DNA of 64,000 bases from positions 1,860,001 to 1,924,000 of the forward strand of contig NZ_CP021744.1 in NCBI RefSeq assembly GCF_002192455.1, written 5' to 3'. The notes under the pieces were generated by a model. The model had not been told where the DNA came from. It saw only the letters and a program-made list of their open reading frames with translations, and ran no database searches. The DNA comes from Streptomyces albireticuli. Its GTDB lineage: Bacteria > Actinomycetota > Actinomycetes > Streptomycetales > Streptomycetaceae. Each line of letters begins with the position of its first letter. Positions within the stretch are counted from its first letter, which is position 1. The position numbers and the translations under genes were made by a program. Positions 32,355 to 40,257 of this stretch are shown piece by piece.

Positions 32355-34307
32355 TCAGTCGGGCAGCGCCCGGAAGGCGCGGCGCGAGGACAGCGCGGAG
32401 CGCACCTGGTAGAGCCGCAGGGCGAGCTGGATGTCGAGCACCCGCTCGGGATTCTGCCACTCCTCGCCGAGGAGCTGGGTGATGCGCTCCAGCCGGCGCG
32501 ACACGGTGTTGGGGTGGACGCGCAGGGTCTCCGCGGCGCGGGTGGGGCTCCGGCCGGCCTCCAGATACACCCGCAGGGTGGGGATGAGGTCGGTGAAGCG
32601 GTGGGTGTCGTAGTCGACGACGGGGCCGATGGTCTGGTCGATGTAGCCCGGGATGTCGTTCTCCTCGGCCAGGAGCATGCCGAGGAACCCCAGGTCGGAG
32701 GCGCAGGCGGTGCCGCCGTCACCACCCAGGGCGCGGAGCGTCTCCAGGCACTGCGCGGCCTCGCGGTGGGCGTCGCCGATGGCGTCGACGGTGGTGGCGG
32801 GTCCGGCGGCGCCGACGGTCACCGGGTGCCCCAGCAGTGTGGAGAGCTCCTCGGTGGCGGTCTGTCCCGCGGCGACGGGGTCGTCACCGGGGATCAGCAG
32901 AGCGACGGAGCCGTCGCGCACGCTGCACAGTCCGTCGCGCTCCTGGGCGTAGGCCGCGGCGTGGGCCTCGAAGAGGGGGCCGAGGCGCTTGGGGCCGGAG
33001 GCGACCAGGACGACATGCGGGCGGCGGAAGCGCAGGGAGAACATCAGGGCACGCTCGCGCTGGAGTTCGGGCGAGCGCGGCGCGCCGACCAGGTCGTCGA
33101 AGAACTCCTGGCAGCCGCGGTCCTTGGGGGCGTCGCTGCGCTGCATCCGCAGGTGCAGGGCGCAGGCCCGGGAGACGACGAGGAGCATCGGGACGGCGCC
33201 GTGGCCGGACTCGCGGCCGAGGTCCGCGAGCAGGAACCCGGCGTCCCGGGCGCCCGGTTGGAGCGGGACCACCCAGAATCCGGACTGCACGGGGACGGGC
33301 CGGCCGGTGTCGGCGGCGGTGCGGCAGGCGGAGCGCACGTCGGCGCGGGCGAGCCGGCGCAGCCGTCCGTGCTCGGCGAGGGTCTCCCCGAGGGGGCCGC
33401 AGACGCCCGCCCCGCCGCCGAGGGCCTCGGCGGCGGTCGACAACAGGGCGTCGAGCCCCCGGCCGTTGAGCACGAGGGCGAGCAGGTGGGACTGGAGCTC
33501 CGCCGCCCTCCGGGTGTCGGCGAGGGCCGTACGGGCCTCCCACGCCTCCTCGCGCAGCCGGCCGTTGTCCTCGCGGAGCCGGTCGATCTGGCGTATGCGC
33601 TCCAGGGAGGCGGCGGCCAGGTCGGCGAGCGAGCAGAGGAGCGTCACCTCGTTGGGGGTGAGGTGACGGATCTGGCGGTCGGCGGCGTAGAGGACGCCCA
33701 TGTGGTCCTCGCCCACCCGTAACGGGGCGCCCAGGATGGCGCGTAAGCCCTCGGCGCGGACGAGGTCGTCGATCGCGTCGTCGTGCGGGATGCTGGGGTC
33801 GGCCAGGTAGTCGGAGGTCCAGAAGGGGGCGCGGCGGGCGCGCACCATGCTGCCCAGGCCGCCACCGGAGGGGACCCGGAAGCCCACGGTGAGGGCGTCG
33901 GCGGCGCCGTCGGCGCTCTGCACGACCGTGTCGTCCTCGCCGTCCTTGTGCAGGCTGATGTAGGCGACGTCCAGTTTGAGGAGCAGCCGGGCGCGGCGGG
34001 TGACGGAATCGAGGAGTTCCCGGTCGTTCCGGGCGCCGACGAATTCGTGCGCGGCGTCGACGAGGGCGGCGAGCTCGGCCTCGCGGTCACGGCGGTACTC
34101 GATCATCGACTGGGCGGTGAGGGCGAGCCGGTTGAACCGCTCCAGGCGGCGCATCCGCGTCTCGCTGGCGCCCTCGCGCTCGGCCCGCGCCATGAGCCGG
34201 TCGTATTCGCCTCTCGGGGCGGTACGGGCGACGAATTCGAGGAAGGCGAGAGCATCCTCCGCCTGTTTTTCCCCGTCCGCCTCGTCACGAGAATCCAGGC
34301 CGCTCAT
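32355..34307 (-). CDS. GAF-domain PucR/CdaR-type transcriptional regulator
   Basis: This 650-residue regulator has a charged N-terminal helix region, a GAF sensor domain at about 90-240 (RARLLLKLDVAYISLHKDGE; ILGAPLRVGEDHMGVLYAAD), a short coiled coil (RIRQIDRLREDNGRLREEAW), a CdaR/GGDEF-like middle region, and a C-terminal PucR helix-turn-helix (LRVYLEAGRSPTRAAETL then HPNTVSRRLERITQLLGEEW). Two TTA codons (33744-33746, 33720-33722) make it a likely bldA target. It stands alone, convergent with the IS701-like gene, and its upstream region carries a 12-bp palindrome. It is the strongest candidate for the pathway activator of cluster 1, perhaps the counterpart of SrmR in spiramycin; that equivalence is inference. 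Confidence 0.9.
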   Translation of the reverse strand: MSGLDSRDEADGEKQAEDALAFLEFVARTAPRGEYDRLMARAEREGASETRMRRLERFNRLALTAQSMIEYRRDREAELAALVDAAHEFVGARNDRELLDSVTRRARLLLKLDVAYISLHKDGEDDTVVQSADGAADALTVGFRVPSGGGLGSMVRARRAPFWTSDYLADPSIPHDDAIDDLVRAEGLRAILGAPLRVGEDHMGVLYAADRQIRHLTPNEVTLLCSLADLAAASLERIRQIDRLREDNGRLREEAWEARTALADTRRAAELQSHLLALVLNGRGLDALLSTAAEALGGGAGVCGPLGETLAEHGRLRRLARADVRSACRTAADTGRPVPVQSGFWVVPLQPGARDAGFLLADLGRESGHGAVPMLLVVSRACALHLRMQRSDAPKDRGCQEFFDDLVGAPRSPELQRERALMFSLRFRRPHVVLVASGPKRLGPLFEAHAAAYAQERDGLCSVRDGSVALLIPGDDPVAAGQTATEELSTLLGHPVTVGAAGPATTVDAIGDAHREAAQCLETLRALGGDGGTACASDLGFLGMLLAEENDIPGYIDQTIGPVVDYDTHRFTDLIPTLRVYLEAGRSPTRAAETLRVHPNTVSRRLERITQLLGEEWQNPERVLDIQLALRLYQVRSALSSRRAFRALPD

Positions 34308-34368
34308 GCCGTAGAGTGCCCCCGTCCCGAGACTTTACGAATTAAAGAACAGGTTATTACACCTCCGG

Positions 34369-34380
34369 TGGACGCGTCCA
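34369..34380. promoter_or_regulatory. Perfect 12-bp palindrome upstream of the PucR-type gene
   Basis: TGGACGCGTCCA lies 62-73 bp upstream of the regulator ATG. A TAATAA -10-like hexamer sits about 12 bp closer to the gene. It could be an autoregulatory or other operator. The rest of the 34308-34478 gap shows no gene. Confidence 0.4.
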
Positions 34381-34478
34381 GCACAATTTGCCACCGCACA
34401 CGAGCCGTTGGCAACCGTTTCGCGGACCCGTTTCCCTTTCGCCCGCCTTCGCTCCGCGCGGCTCGCCGGAAAAATCCG

Positions 34479-35561
34479 TCAGACGTACTTCAGGGCGGCC
34501 TCGACCGTCCTGTGCAGCTCTGTCCATTCGGCGCGGGCGGCCGCGAGCTGTGTCTCCTGCAACTCCGCGCCCACGGCCCGGATGTCGACCCCCGCGCGGC
34601 CGAGCGCGGCCAGCACGTCCCGGGAGGCCGCCTCCATGCCGCTGACGGTGTCGCCGCGCAGCGCCGCGCGGCTGCCCAGCGCGCGCAGCACGTCGAGCCC
34701 CGCCGAGGAGACGCTGTTCCAGGCCACCAGCTCCTCGATGTACCGCACGCCCTCCGGCACCGGCGCGCCGTAGGAGGACCACACGAAGTGCAGCGGCCTG
34801 GCCCCGGCCCTGGTCAGGGCGCGCCAGCGGGTGCCGGCCATCAGCTCCTCGCGGCGGTGGTGCGCCAGCCGGGCGACCGCCACCGCCCAGTCCCGCCGCC
34901 GGGCCGCGGCGCCGATCCGGGCGGCGATCGTCTCGTCCAGTACGCGCAGCGGGAAGGAGACGGCGCAGTGGATCCCGGTGAGGTCGTGCCCCGCGTCCCG
35001 GGCCCGCTCCAGGCCGGTGAGGTACATCCCGAAGACCGTGTCGAACTGCTCGGGCGAGAACACCGACCGCACGTCGACGCCGATGCCCCGGGCCAGCAGA
35101 TCACTGATCAGCCCCGCCCCGCCGGCCGCGAGATGGGTGCCGAGCACCAGGTTGGGGCGGTCGACCGCCCAGCGCGTGGCCGCGGCCTCCGCCACCGCGC
35201 GCCGGCCGCCCGCGTACGGGTCCAGGGGCACGAACACCCAGCCGCTGCGGCCGCCGCTGTCCCGGTGGAGCGCCAGCAGCGAGTCGCAGGCGGCTCGCGC
35301 GTCCCGGCTCAGCAGGCCGCGCACGGCCTCGCCGACGGGCACCTGGCGCACCGCCAGGTCGGCCAGGTGCTCCCGGTAGGCGCCGCCCCTGCGGACGCCC
35401 TCGGTGACGGCCGCGAGCCGCGAGGAGGCGCCGCACAGGCCGGTCTCGGCCATCAGCTCCGCCAGCCGCCCGGGGCACTCCGGCTCCCGGGTCAGCCCCT
35501 CCGCGCACAGGGAGACGCCCTCGGCCTCCAGCATGGCGGCGGGCCGGGTCCGGTGTCTCAA
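34479..35561 (-). CDS. Transaldolase-like protein lacking the canonical catalytic residues
   Basis: This 360-residue protein aligns in order with class I transaldolases: AVDRPNLVLGTHLAAGGAGL matches the VDRPNLMIKVPGTPAG region, RGIGVDVRSVFSPEQFDTV matches EGINVNVTLLFS, and ARPLHFVWSSYGAPVPEGV and RYIEELVAWNSVSSAGLDVL match the C-terminal barrel. The Schiff-base Lys is absent (LVLGTHLA), the TSNPTIF Asn segment reads ASSRLAAV, and the WLDDLSRE segment reads SLCAEGLTRE. The fold is therefore kept but not the known mechanism. TTG at 35561 with GGAGG 8 nt upstream is the best start. It is the last gene of the glycosyltransferase-5-epimerase transcript, so a role linked to the sugar is likely but unproven. 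Confidence 0.75.
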   Translation of the reverse strand: MRHRTRPAAMLEAEGVSLCAEGLTREPECPGRLAELMAETGLCGASSRLAAVTEGVRRGGAYREHLADLAVRQVPVGEAVRGLLSRDARAACDSLLALHRDSGGRSGWVFVPLDPYAGGRRAVAEAAATRWAVDRPNLVLGTHLAAGGAGLISDLLARGIGVDVRSVFSPEQFDTVFGMYLTGLERARDAGHDLTGIHCAVSFPLRVLDETIAARIGAAARRRDWAVAVARLAHHRREELMAGTRWRALTRAGARPLHFVWSSYGAPVPEGVRYIEELVAWNSVSSAGLDVLRALGSRAALRGDTVSGMEAASRDVLAALGRAGVDIRAVGAELQETQLAAARAEWTELHRTVEAALKYV

Positions 35562-35613
35562 ATCCTTCGCCTCCGGTCGGGTCCGTACGAGCCTTCGGTG
35601 GGTCCGTCCGCGC

Positions 35614-36225
35614 TCAGCGGGAGGGAGGCGCCGGATCCCTCCGGTACGCCCGCAGGCACTCCTCGTACGTGGGCAGCAGCCCGGCGGCCGCGGCGGCGGC
35701 GAGGGTGGGGGCGGCCGCGTCCCTGGCCGACCGCACGGGGGGTTCCGCGAGGTCCCAGGGCAGCGCCAGGGCGGGGTCGAGGGCGTCGACGTCGATGATG
35801 GTGCCGTGCGCGTACTCCTCCGTGCACAGGTAGTTCACGCAGGTGTCGTCGGCGAGCGCGACGTAGCCGAGGCCGAGGCCGTCGGGGAGGTACACGGCGG
35901 TGCCCGAGCCCGGGTCCTGCCGGAGGGTGTCGTGGTGCCCGAAGGTCGGCGAGCCCAGCCTGAGGTCGACGACCATGGTGCGCACGGCGCCCCGCACGCA
36001 GGTGACGATCTTCCCCTGGCCGGGCGGCATCGTGGTGCCGTGGATGCCGCGCAGCACATTGCGCCCGGAGACGGTGAAGTTGACCTGCCTGACCTGGAAG
36101 GCGTGACCGGTGGCCGCCCGCAGCGCGCTGTGGCGGAGCCCCTCGTAGAAGCGCCCCCGGTGGTCGGGGATCGGTTCCGGGTCGATGCGGTACGCGTCGC
36201 GGACGGCCGTTTCGGTGATGCGCAT
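35614..36225 (-). CDS. TDP-4-keto-6-deoxyhexose 5-epimerase (RmlC-like, TylK/EvaD type)
   Basis: This 203-residue cupin of the RmlC family inverts C-5 (or C-3 and C-5) of a TDP-4-keto sugar to give the L-series. It shows FQVRQVNFTVSGRNVLRGIH with the catalytic-type His, then TMPPGQGKIVTCVRGAV and VVDLRLGSPTFG, a pattern close to macrolide 5-epimerases. The later loop reads YLPDGLGLGY where many homologues have GLGHGF, so that His is absent. It lies between the glycosyltransferase and the transaldolase-like gene on one strand. With the 2,3-dehydratase, C-methyltransferase and two reductases it completes a plausible TDP-L-mycarose pathway. Confidence 0.9.
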   Translation of the reverse strand: MRITETAVRDAYRIDPEPIPDHRGRFYEGLRHSALRAATGHAFQVRQVNFTVSGRNVLRGIHGTTMPPGQGKIVTCVRGAVRTMVVDLRLGSPTFGHHDTLRQDPGSGTAVYLPDGLGLGYVALADDTCVNYLCTEEYAHGTIIDVDALDPALALPWDLAEPPVRSARDAAAPTLAAAAAAGLLPTYEECLRAYRRDPAPPSR

Positions 36226-36334
36226 GATGCGTGTGTCATCCCGGTGGTCGGAGTGGGCGGGCGGCGGGGAGGGACGTGCGAAGGGGAGACCGGACGAGGG
36301 GGCGGGCGCGCCGCCGTCCCGCCCGGTCCGTCCC

Positions 36335-37549
36335 TCAGGTCCCGGCCGGGAGCAGCCCCTCGACGGCCGTGGCCGCCGCGGCCGGGCCGCCGGCCTCCCG
36401 GATCCGCTCCCCCATCGCGCGCAGCCGGTCGTGGACGCCGGGGTCGGCCAGCACGCGGCGCGCGGTGTCCCGCAGGGTCCCGGCCGTCACCTCGGAGGTC
36501 AGCAGCATCGCGCCGAGCCCGAGTTCGGTGATCCGGCGCGCCGTGGCCCGCGGCTCGGGCATCACGGGCACCGCCACCACCGGGACGCCGTGCGAGAAGG
36601 CGTCCATGGCCGTGCTCATCCCGCCGTGGTTCACCACGAGGGAGGCGTGCGGCAGCACGTCGCCGTGCGGGACGAAGTCGTGCACCTGGACGTTGCCGGG
36701 CACCGGGCCGAGCTGCTCGGGGGTGAGGCCGCCGCCGAGCACCAGGACGATGTTCCACGGCTCGTCGCGGAACGCCTCGACGCAGGTGCGGAAGAACTCC
36801 GGCCGCTCGTTGTAGAGCGTGCCCAGGCTCACCATGACCAGCGGCTTGCCGTCGAGCGGCGGCTCCCAGGTGCCGTGGAAGGCGGCCTTGGGCGAGCACG
36901 GGCCGACGAAGTGGTGCCGGTCGTCGAAGGTGTCGCCCGCGTACTGGAAGGAGCGCGGCATGTAGAGCAGGGCGGGCCCGCCGTGGAGCACCTCGGTGAA
37001 GGCGGCGAGGTCACCCTTGGCGCCCTCCTCCTCCAGCAGCCGCCCGATCCGCGCCAGCAGCTCGTGCAGTTCGGGGTCGTCCGGCGGCTCGGCCGAGTCG
37101 ACGGGCGGATGCAGCGACCAGTGCTCGTTCGCCGCGTAGGTCGGCGTGCTGCGGATGACGGGGATGTCCCAGCGGTCGGCGAGCAGCCGGCCCGTCCACA
37201 GCGAGGACGGGTCGTTGACGATCACGTCGGGGCGGTCCGCGGCGAAGTGCGGCTCCAGCAGCGGCAGCGTCGCGCGGGTCATGTCCAGCAGCCACTCCAG
37301 CACCCGGAGGAACTCACCCTCGTCCGTATAGGCGTCGGCGTCCTGCCGGGGCACCATCTGCGCGAGGAACCGCTCCTTGTCCAGCGGGTACGTGACGACG
37401 TCGGCTCCCACCCGCACGGCGCGGTCCGCGATCCCCTCGGGCAGGGCGTAGGTCACCCGGTGCCCGCGGGCGACCAGCTCCTCGGCCACGCCCAGCGTCG
37501 GATTCACATGCCCGGCGACAGGCAGGATGAAGAATGCGATATGAGCCAT
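36335..37549 (-). CDS. Macrolide-type GT1 glycosyltransferase
   Basis: This 404-residue GT-B enzyme of the macrolide glycosyltransferase (MGT) group acts with a nucleotide sugar donor. The acceptor half begins MAHIAFFILPVAGHVNPTLG, with the catalytic-type His in AGHVNP. The donor half has VMVSLGTLYNERPEFF and the PSPG-like block VHDFVPHGDVLPHASLVVNH followed by GGMSTAMDAFSHGVPVVAVP. The ATG at 37549 has GAAGGG upstream. It shares a transcript with the 5-epimerase, so transfer of mycarose to the macrolide aminosugar (Srm38/TylCV role) is my first choice. The same family includes OleD/MgtA/GimA-type enzymes that glucosylate macrolides for self-protection, and sequence alone does not separate these. 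Confidence 0.9.
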   Translation of the reverse strand: MAHIAFFILPVAGHVNPTLGVAEELVARGHRVTYALPEGIADRAVRVGADVVTYPLDKERFLAQMVPRQDADAYTDEGEFLRVLEWLLDMTRATLPLLEPHFAADRPDVIVNDPSSLWTGRLLADRWDIPVIRSTPTYAANEHWSLHPPVDSAEPPDDPELHELLARIGRLLEEEGAKGDLAAFTEVLHGGPALLYMPRSFQYAGDTFDDRHHFVGPCSPKAAFHGTWEPPLDGKPLVMVSLGTLYNERPEFFRTCVEAFRDEPWNIVLVLGGGLTPEQLGPVPGNVQVHDFVPHGDVLPHASLVVNHGGMSTAMDAFSHGVPVVAVPVMPEPRATARRITELGLGAMLLTSEVTAGTLRDTARRVLADPGVHDRLRAMGERIREAGGPAAAATAVEGLLPAGT

Positions 37550-37610
37550 GCGAAACCCTTCATAGGGTGCGGTCCACGTGAATGACGCCCAGGCGGGGTC
37601 GGAGGGGCGC

Positions 37611-37655
37611 ACGCTAAGCGGCGGCCCGGGAATAGGGCAAGCGTGAGATGACATA
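37611..37655 (-). promoter_or_regulatory. Glycosyltransferase operon promoter with TATGTCA box
   Basis: On the minus strand, TATGTCA (37655-37649), 8 nt, TTGCCC (37640-37635), 18 nt and TAGCGT (37616-37611) repeat the architecture of the P450 and acyltransferase promoters. Predicted transcription starts near 37604, about 55 nt before the ATG. Confidence 0.65.
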
Positions 37656-37735
37656 GTTCCCGGCCGCCGCGCAAATCCCGTACGACCTGCTCGTAATCCA
37701 TTCCCGCGGGCTCCGGCACGGCCCTCGCCGTGAGA

Positions 37736-37742
37736 TGACACA
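37736..37742 (-). promoter_or_regulatory. Second TGTGTCA element in the divergent region
   Basis: TGTGTCATCTCACG on the minus strand shares its flank (TCATCTCACG) with the element at 37649-37655, 87 bp away. It lies 138 bp upstream of the divergent methoxymalonyl operon and may serve either direction. The rest of the 37550-37879 gap shows no gene. Confidence 0.5.
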
Positions 37743-37879
37743 GTCCCTTCCGGATTCATGGATCACGCGAATGCCCCGGGAGAGAATCCCGAATTGTTGC
37801 TGTGAATGGCGCCCGGGAGAGGGCACTTGCCGGAGGCGTCCCCCCTTTTCGTCGGCGCCCCGGGGAACAGGGAGGTCCG

Positions 37880-38767
37880 GTGACCGACAACAACACCGAC
37901 AGCACCGACAACACCGCAAAGGACCCGCTCGTCGTGGTGGGCGCCGGCGTCATGGGCACGGCCATCGCCGCGCTCGCCGTCGGCCACGGCCACCCGGTCG
38001 GACTGATCGACCACTCCCCCGAGGCGTGCGCCACCGCCCCCGAGCGGATCGCACTGCACCTGCGCACGGCCCGGATGATGGGCGCGCTGCCCGCGGGCGG
38101 CCGGCTCGGCGAGCTGACCACCGCGGAGACGCCGGACGCCGCCGCCGGGGCGGCCGCCGTGATCGAGGCGGTCACCGAGGACCCCGAGGAGAAGGCCGCG
38201 GTGCTCGCGGAACTCGCGGCGGCGGTGCGCCCCGGCACCCTTCTGGTGAGCAACACCTCGGGGGTGCCCATCGAGGAGATGGCCGACGCCGTCCCGCACC
38301 CCGAGGACCTCGTCGGGGTGCACTTCATGAACCCGGCGTACCTGATCCGGACGGTGGAGGTGATCCTCGGCCCGCGCAGCGGCGCCGGCGCGGCCACGGC
38401 CGTCCGGGAACTGCTCGCCGGGCTGGGGCGCGAGGGCATCGTCGTGGGCGACGGGCCGGGCTTCGTCACCAGCCGCCTGCTGCACCGGATGCTCAACGAC
38501 GCGATCGAGGTGGTGCGCGAGGGGCGGGCCGCGCCGGAGACGGTGGACGCCCTGATGCGCCACTGCATCGGCCACCGCACCGGCCCGCTGGCCACCGCGG
38601 ACCTGATCGGCCTGGACAACCTCGCCGACTCGCTCCGGGTGCTGCACGAGAGGACCGGCGACGAGGCCTTCCGCCCGAGCGAACTGCTGCTGGACAAGGT
38701 CCGGCGGGGCGAGCTCGGCCGCAAGAGCGGCCGGGGATTCTACGAATACGAGGAGATCACGCCATGA
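37880..38767 (+). CDS. 3-hydroxyacyl dehydrogenase for methoxymalonyl-ACP (FkbK type)
   Basis: This 295-residue NAD-dependent enzyme is in the 3-hydroxyacyl-CoA dehydrogenase family. It has a VVGAGVMGTAIAALA Rossmann motif, SNTSGVPIEEMA, GVHFMNPAYLIRTVEVI with the catalytic-type His, and a C-terminal helical domain with GDGPGFVTSRLLHRMLNDA. In methoxymalonyl-ACP clusters the FkbK-type protein oxidises the C-2 hydroxyl of glyceryl-ACP. The GTG at 37880 has GGGAGG just upstream. It starts a five-gene run whose stops and starts overlap by a few bases (this one ATGA with the ACP gene). The product would supply the C3-C4 methoxymalonyl unit of a platenolide-type lactone. Confidence 0.92.
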   Translation: MTDNNTDSTDNTAKDPLVVVGAGVMGTAIAALAVGHGHPVGLIDHSPEACATAPERIALHLRTARMMGALPAGGRLGELTTAETPDAAAGAAAVIEAVTEDPEEKAAVLAELAAAVRPGTLLVSNTSGVPIEEMADAVPHPEDLVGVHFMNPAYLIRTVEVILGPRSGAGAATAVRELLAGLGREGIVVGDGPGFVTSRLLHRMLNDAIEVVREGRAAPETVDALMRHCIGHRTGPLATADLIGLDNLADSLRVLHERTGDEAFRPSELLLDKVRRGELGRKSGRGFYEYEEITP

Positions 38768-39093
38768 CCAAGACCTCCGACCAGGCGGGCTCCGCCACCG
38801 GGACGGGACCGGACGCGGCCGGCGGCGACATCGCCGACGAGCTGCTCGGCTTCCTCGCCGCCCGCACGAGGACGACGTGGGAGCGCGACCAGGACCTGTT
38901 CGCCGTCGGCGGGATGTCGTCGCTGTTCGCCATGCAGCTCGTCGTGCACCTGGAGAAGACCTACGGCGTCACCATCAGCGGCGCCGACCTGATGCTCGAC
39001 AACTTCCGCACGGTGGACGCCATGGTCCGGCTCGTCCACAAGCTGGGCGGGGCGCGGGCCGCCGCCTCGGCCGGGACCACGGCCGGTGAGTGA
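38764..39093 (+). CDS. Discrete acyl carrier protein for methoxymalonyl (FkbJ type)
   Basis: This 109-residue carrier protein holds the growing C3 extender unit. The phosphopantetheine Ser is in GGMSSLFAMQLV, followed by HLEKTYGVTISGADLMLDNF, typical of four-helix ACPs. The N-terminus has a 20-residue Gly/Ala/Thr-rich tail before the fold. The ATG overlaps the FkbK-type stop (ATGA), and the end of the gene overlaps the FkbI-type start by 8 bp, which suggests coupled translation and matched stoichiometry. It works with the neighbouring dehydrogenase, acyl-CoA dehydrogenase-like and FkbH-type proteins. Confidence 0.92.
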   Translation: MTKTSDQAGSATGTGPDAAGGDIADELLGFLAARTRTTWERDQDLFAVGGMSSLFAMQLVVHLEKTYGVTISGADLMLDNFRTVDAMVRLVHKLGGARAAASAGTTAGE

Positions 39094-40210
39094 GACGACG
39101 GCCGGCGGGACGGACCTGTGGCCCGAGGAGCTGTTCACCGAACTGGTCGGGGACCGGGCCGCGGAGTGGGACCGTACGGGCCGGATACCGCTCGACACCC
39201 TCCGGGGCCTCGGCGCCAAGGGCCTGCTGTGCGCCCAGGCGCCGGCGGCCCACGGCGGCCTGGCCTTCTCCAGCAGGCGCAACGGTGAACTCACCGCCCA
39301 CGTGGGCACGCTGTGCAGCTCCCTGCGCAGCGTGATGACCTCGCAGGGCATGGCCGCCTGGACGCTGCGCCGGCTGGCCGGCCCCGGGCAGCAGGCGGCG
39401 CTCGTCCCCCGGCTCACCGGCGGGGAACTGGCCGCCGTCGCCTTCAGCGAGGCCGGAGCGGGCAGCGACCTGTCCGCCCTGCGGACGCGCATCACCCGCG
39501 ACGGCGACGAGGTCGTCGTCGACGGTGCCAAGGTGTGGACCACCAACGCCGCGTACGCGGACCTGCTCGTGGTCTTCGGCCGCACGGACGACGGCGCGGG
39601 CGCCGTGGTGGTCCCGGCGTCGGCCCCCGGCGTGCGCGTGGAGCGGATCGACGACCCGCTCGGCTGCCGCGCGGCCGGCCACGCCGACATCCGCCTGGAC
39701 GGGGTCCGGCTGCCCGCCGACGCCCTGCTCCAGGGGGTGGACCGCACCCCGGCCCTGCTCGTCACCACGGCGCTCGGCTACGGGCGGATGTCCGTGGCCT
39801 GGGGCTGTACGGGCATCCTGCGCGGCTGCCTGACCGCCGCCGTCCGGCACGCGAAGGCGCGCGAGCAGTTCGGCGTCCGGCTGGCCGAGCACCAGCTCGT
39901 GGCCCGGCACCTCGCCGAGCTGTTCGTCGCCGAGCAGAGCGCCCGCCGGGCGTGCGAGCACGCCAGCGACCTGTGGGACGAGGGCAGCCCGGACATGGTG
40001 ACCGCCGCCGTCCTCGCCAAGCACGTCGCCGCCACCGGCGCCGCGCGCGGCGCGGCCAGGGCGGTGCAGGTGCTGGCCTCCGCGGGCTCCCGCGACGGCC
40101 ACACGGTGGCGCGGGCGCTCCGCGACGCCAAGCTCATGGAGATCATCGAGGGCAGCAGCGAGATCTGCGAACTGATGCTGTCCCAGCACGCGTTGGCGAC
40201 CGCGGGATGA
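39086..40210 (+). CDS. Acyl-CoA dehydrogenase-like protein for methoxymalonyl-ACP (FkbI type)
   Basis: This 374-residue FAD enzyme has the acyl-CoA dehydrogenase fold: an N-terminal helical domain, AAVAFSEAGAGSDLSALRTR for flavin binding, VVVDGAKVWTTNAAYADLLV, and the C-terminal helices with RHAKAREQFGVRLAEHQLVARHL in two parts and GSSEICELML. In this pathway FkbI-type proteins help oxidise the aldehyde on the ACP to the malonyl-type carboxylate. The GTG start at 39086 overlaps the ACP gene by 8 bp. Its TGA overlaps a possible ATG start (40207) of the next gene. Confidence 0.92.
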   Translation: MSETTAGGTDLWPEELFTELVGDRAAEWDRTGRIPLDTLRGLGAKGLLCAQAPAAHGGLAFSSRRNGELTAHVGTLCSSLRSVMTSQGMAAWTLRRLAGPGQQAALVPRLTGGELAAVAFSEAGAGSDLSALRTRITRDGDEVVVDGAKVWTTNAAYADLLVVFGRTDDGAGAVVVPASAPGVRVERIDDPLGCRAAGHADIRLDGVRLPADALLQGVDRTPALLVTTALGYGRMSVAWGCTGILRGCLTAAVRHAKAREQFGVRLAEHQLVARHLAELFVAEQSARRACEHASDLWDEGSPDMVTAAVLAKHVAATGAARGAARAVQVLASAGSRDGHTVARALRDAKLMEIIEGSSEICELMLSQHALATAG

Positions 40211-40257
40211 CGCCCGGCCGCGCCCCGTCGCGGCCGCACGACGAGGAGGGAACGACT

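Noticed and set aside
36335..37549. Firm naming of the glycosyltransferase as mycarosyltransferase
   Set aside because: Gene context supports it, but the same sequence group contains resistance glucosyltransferases, so the call is left general.
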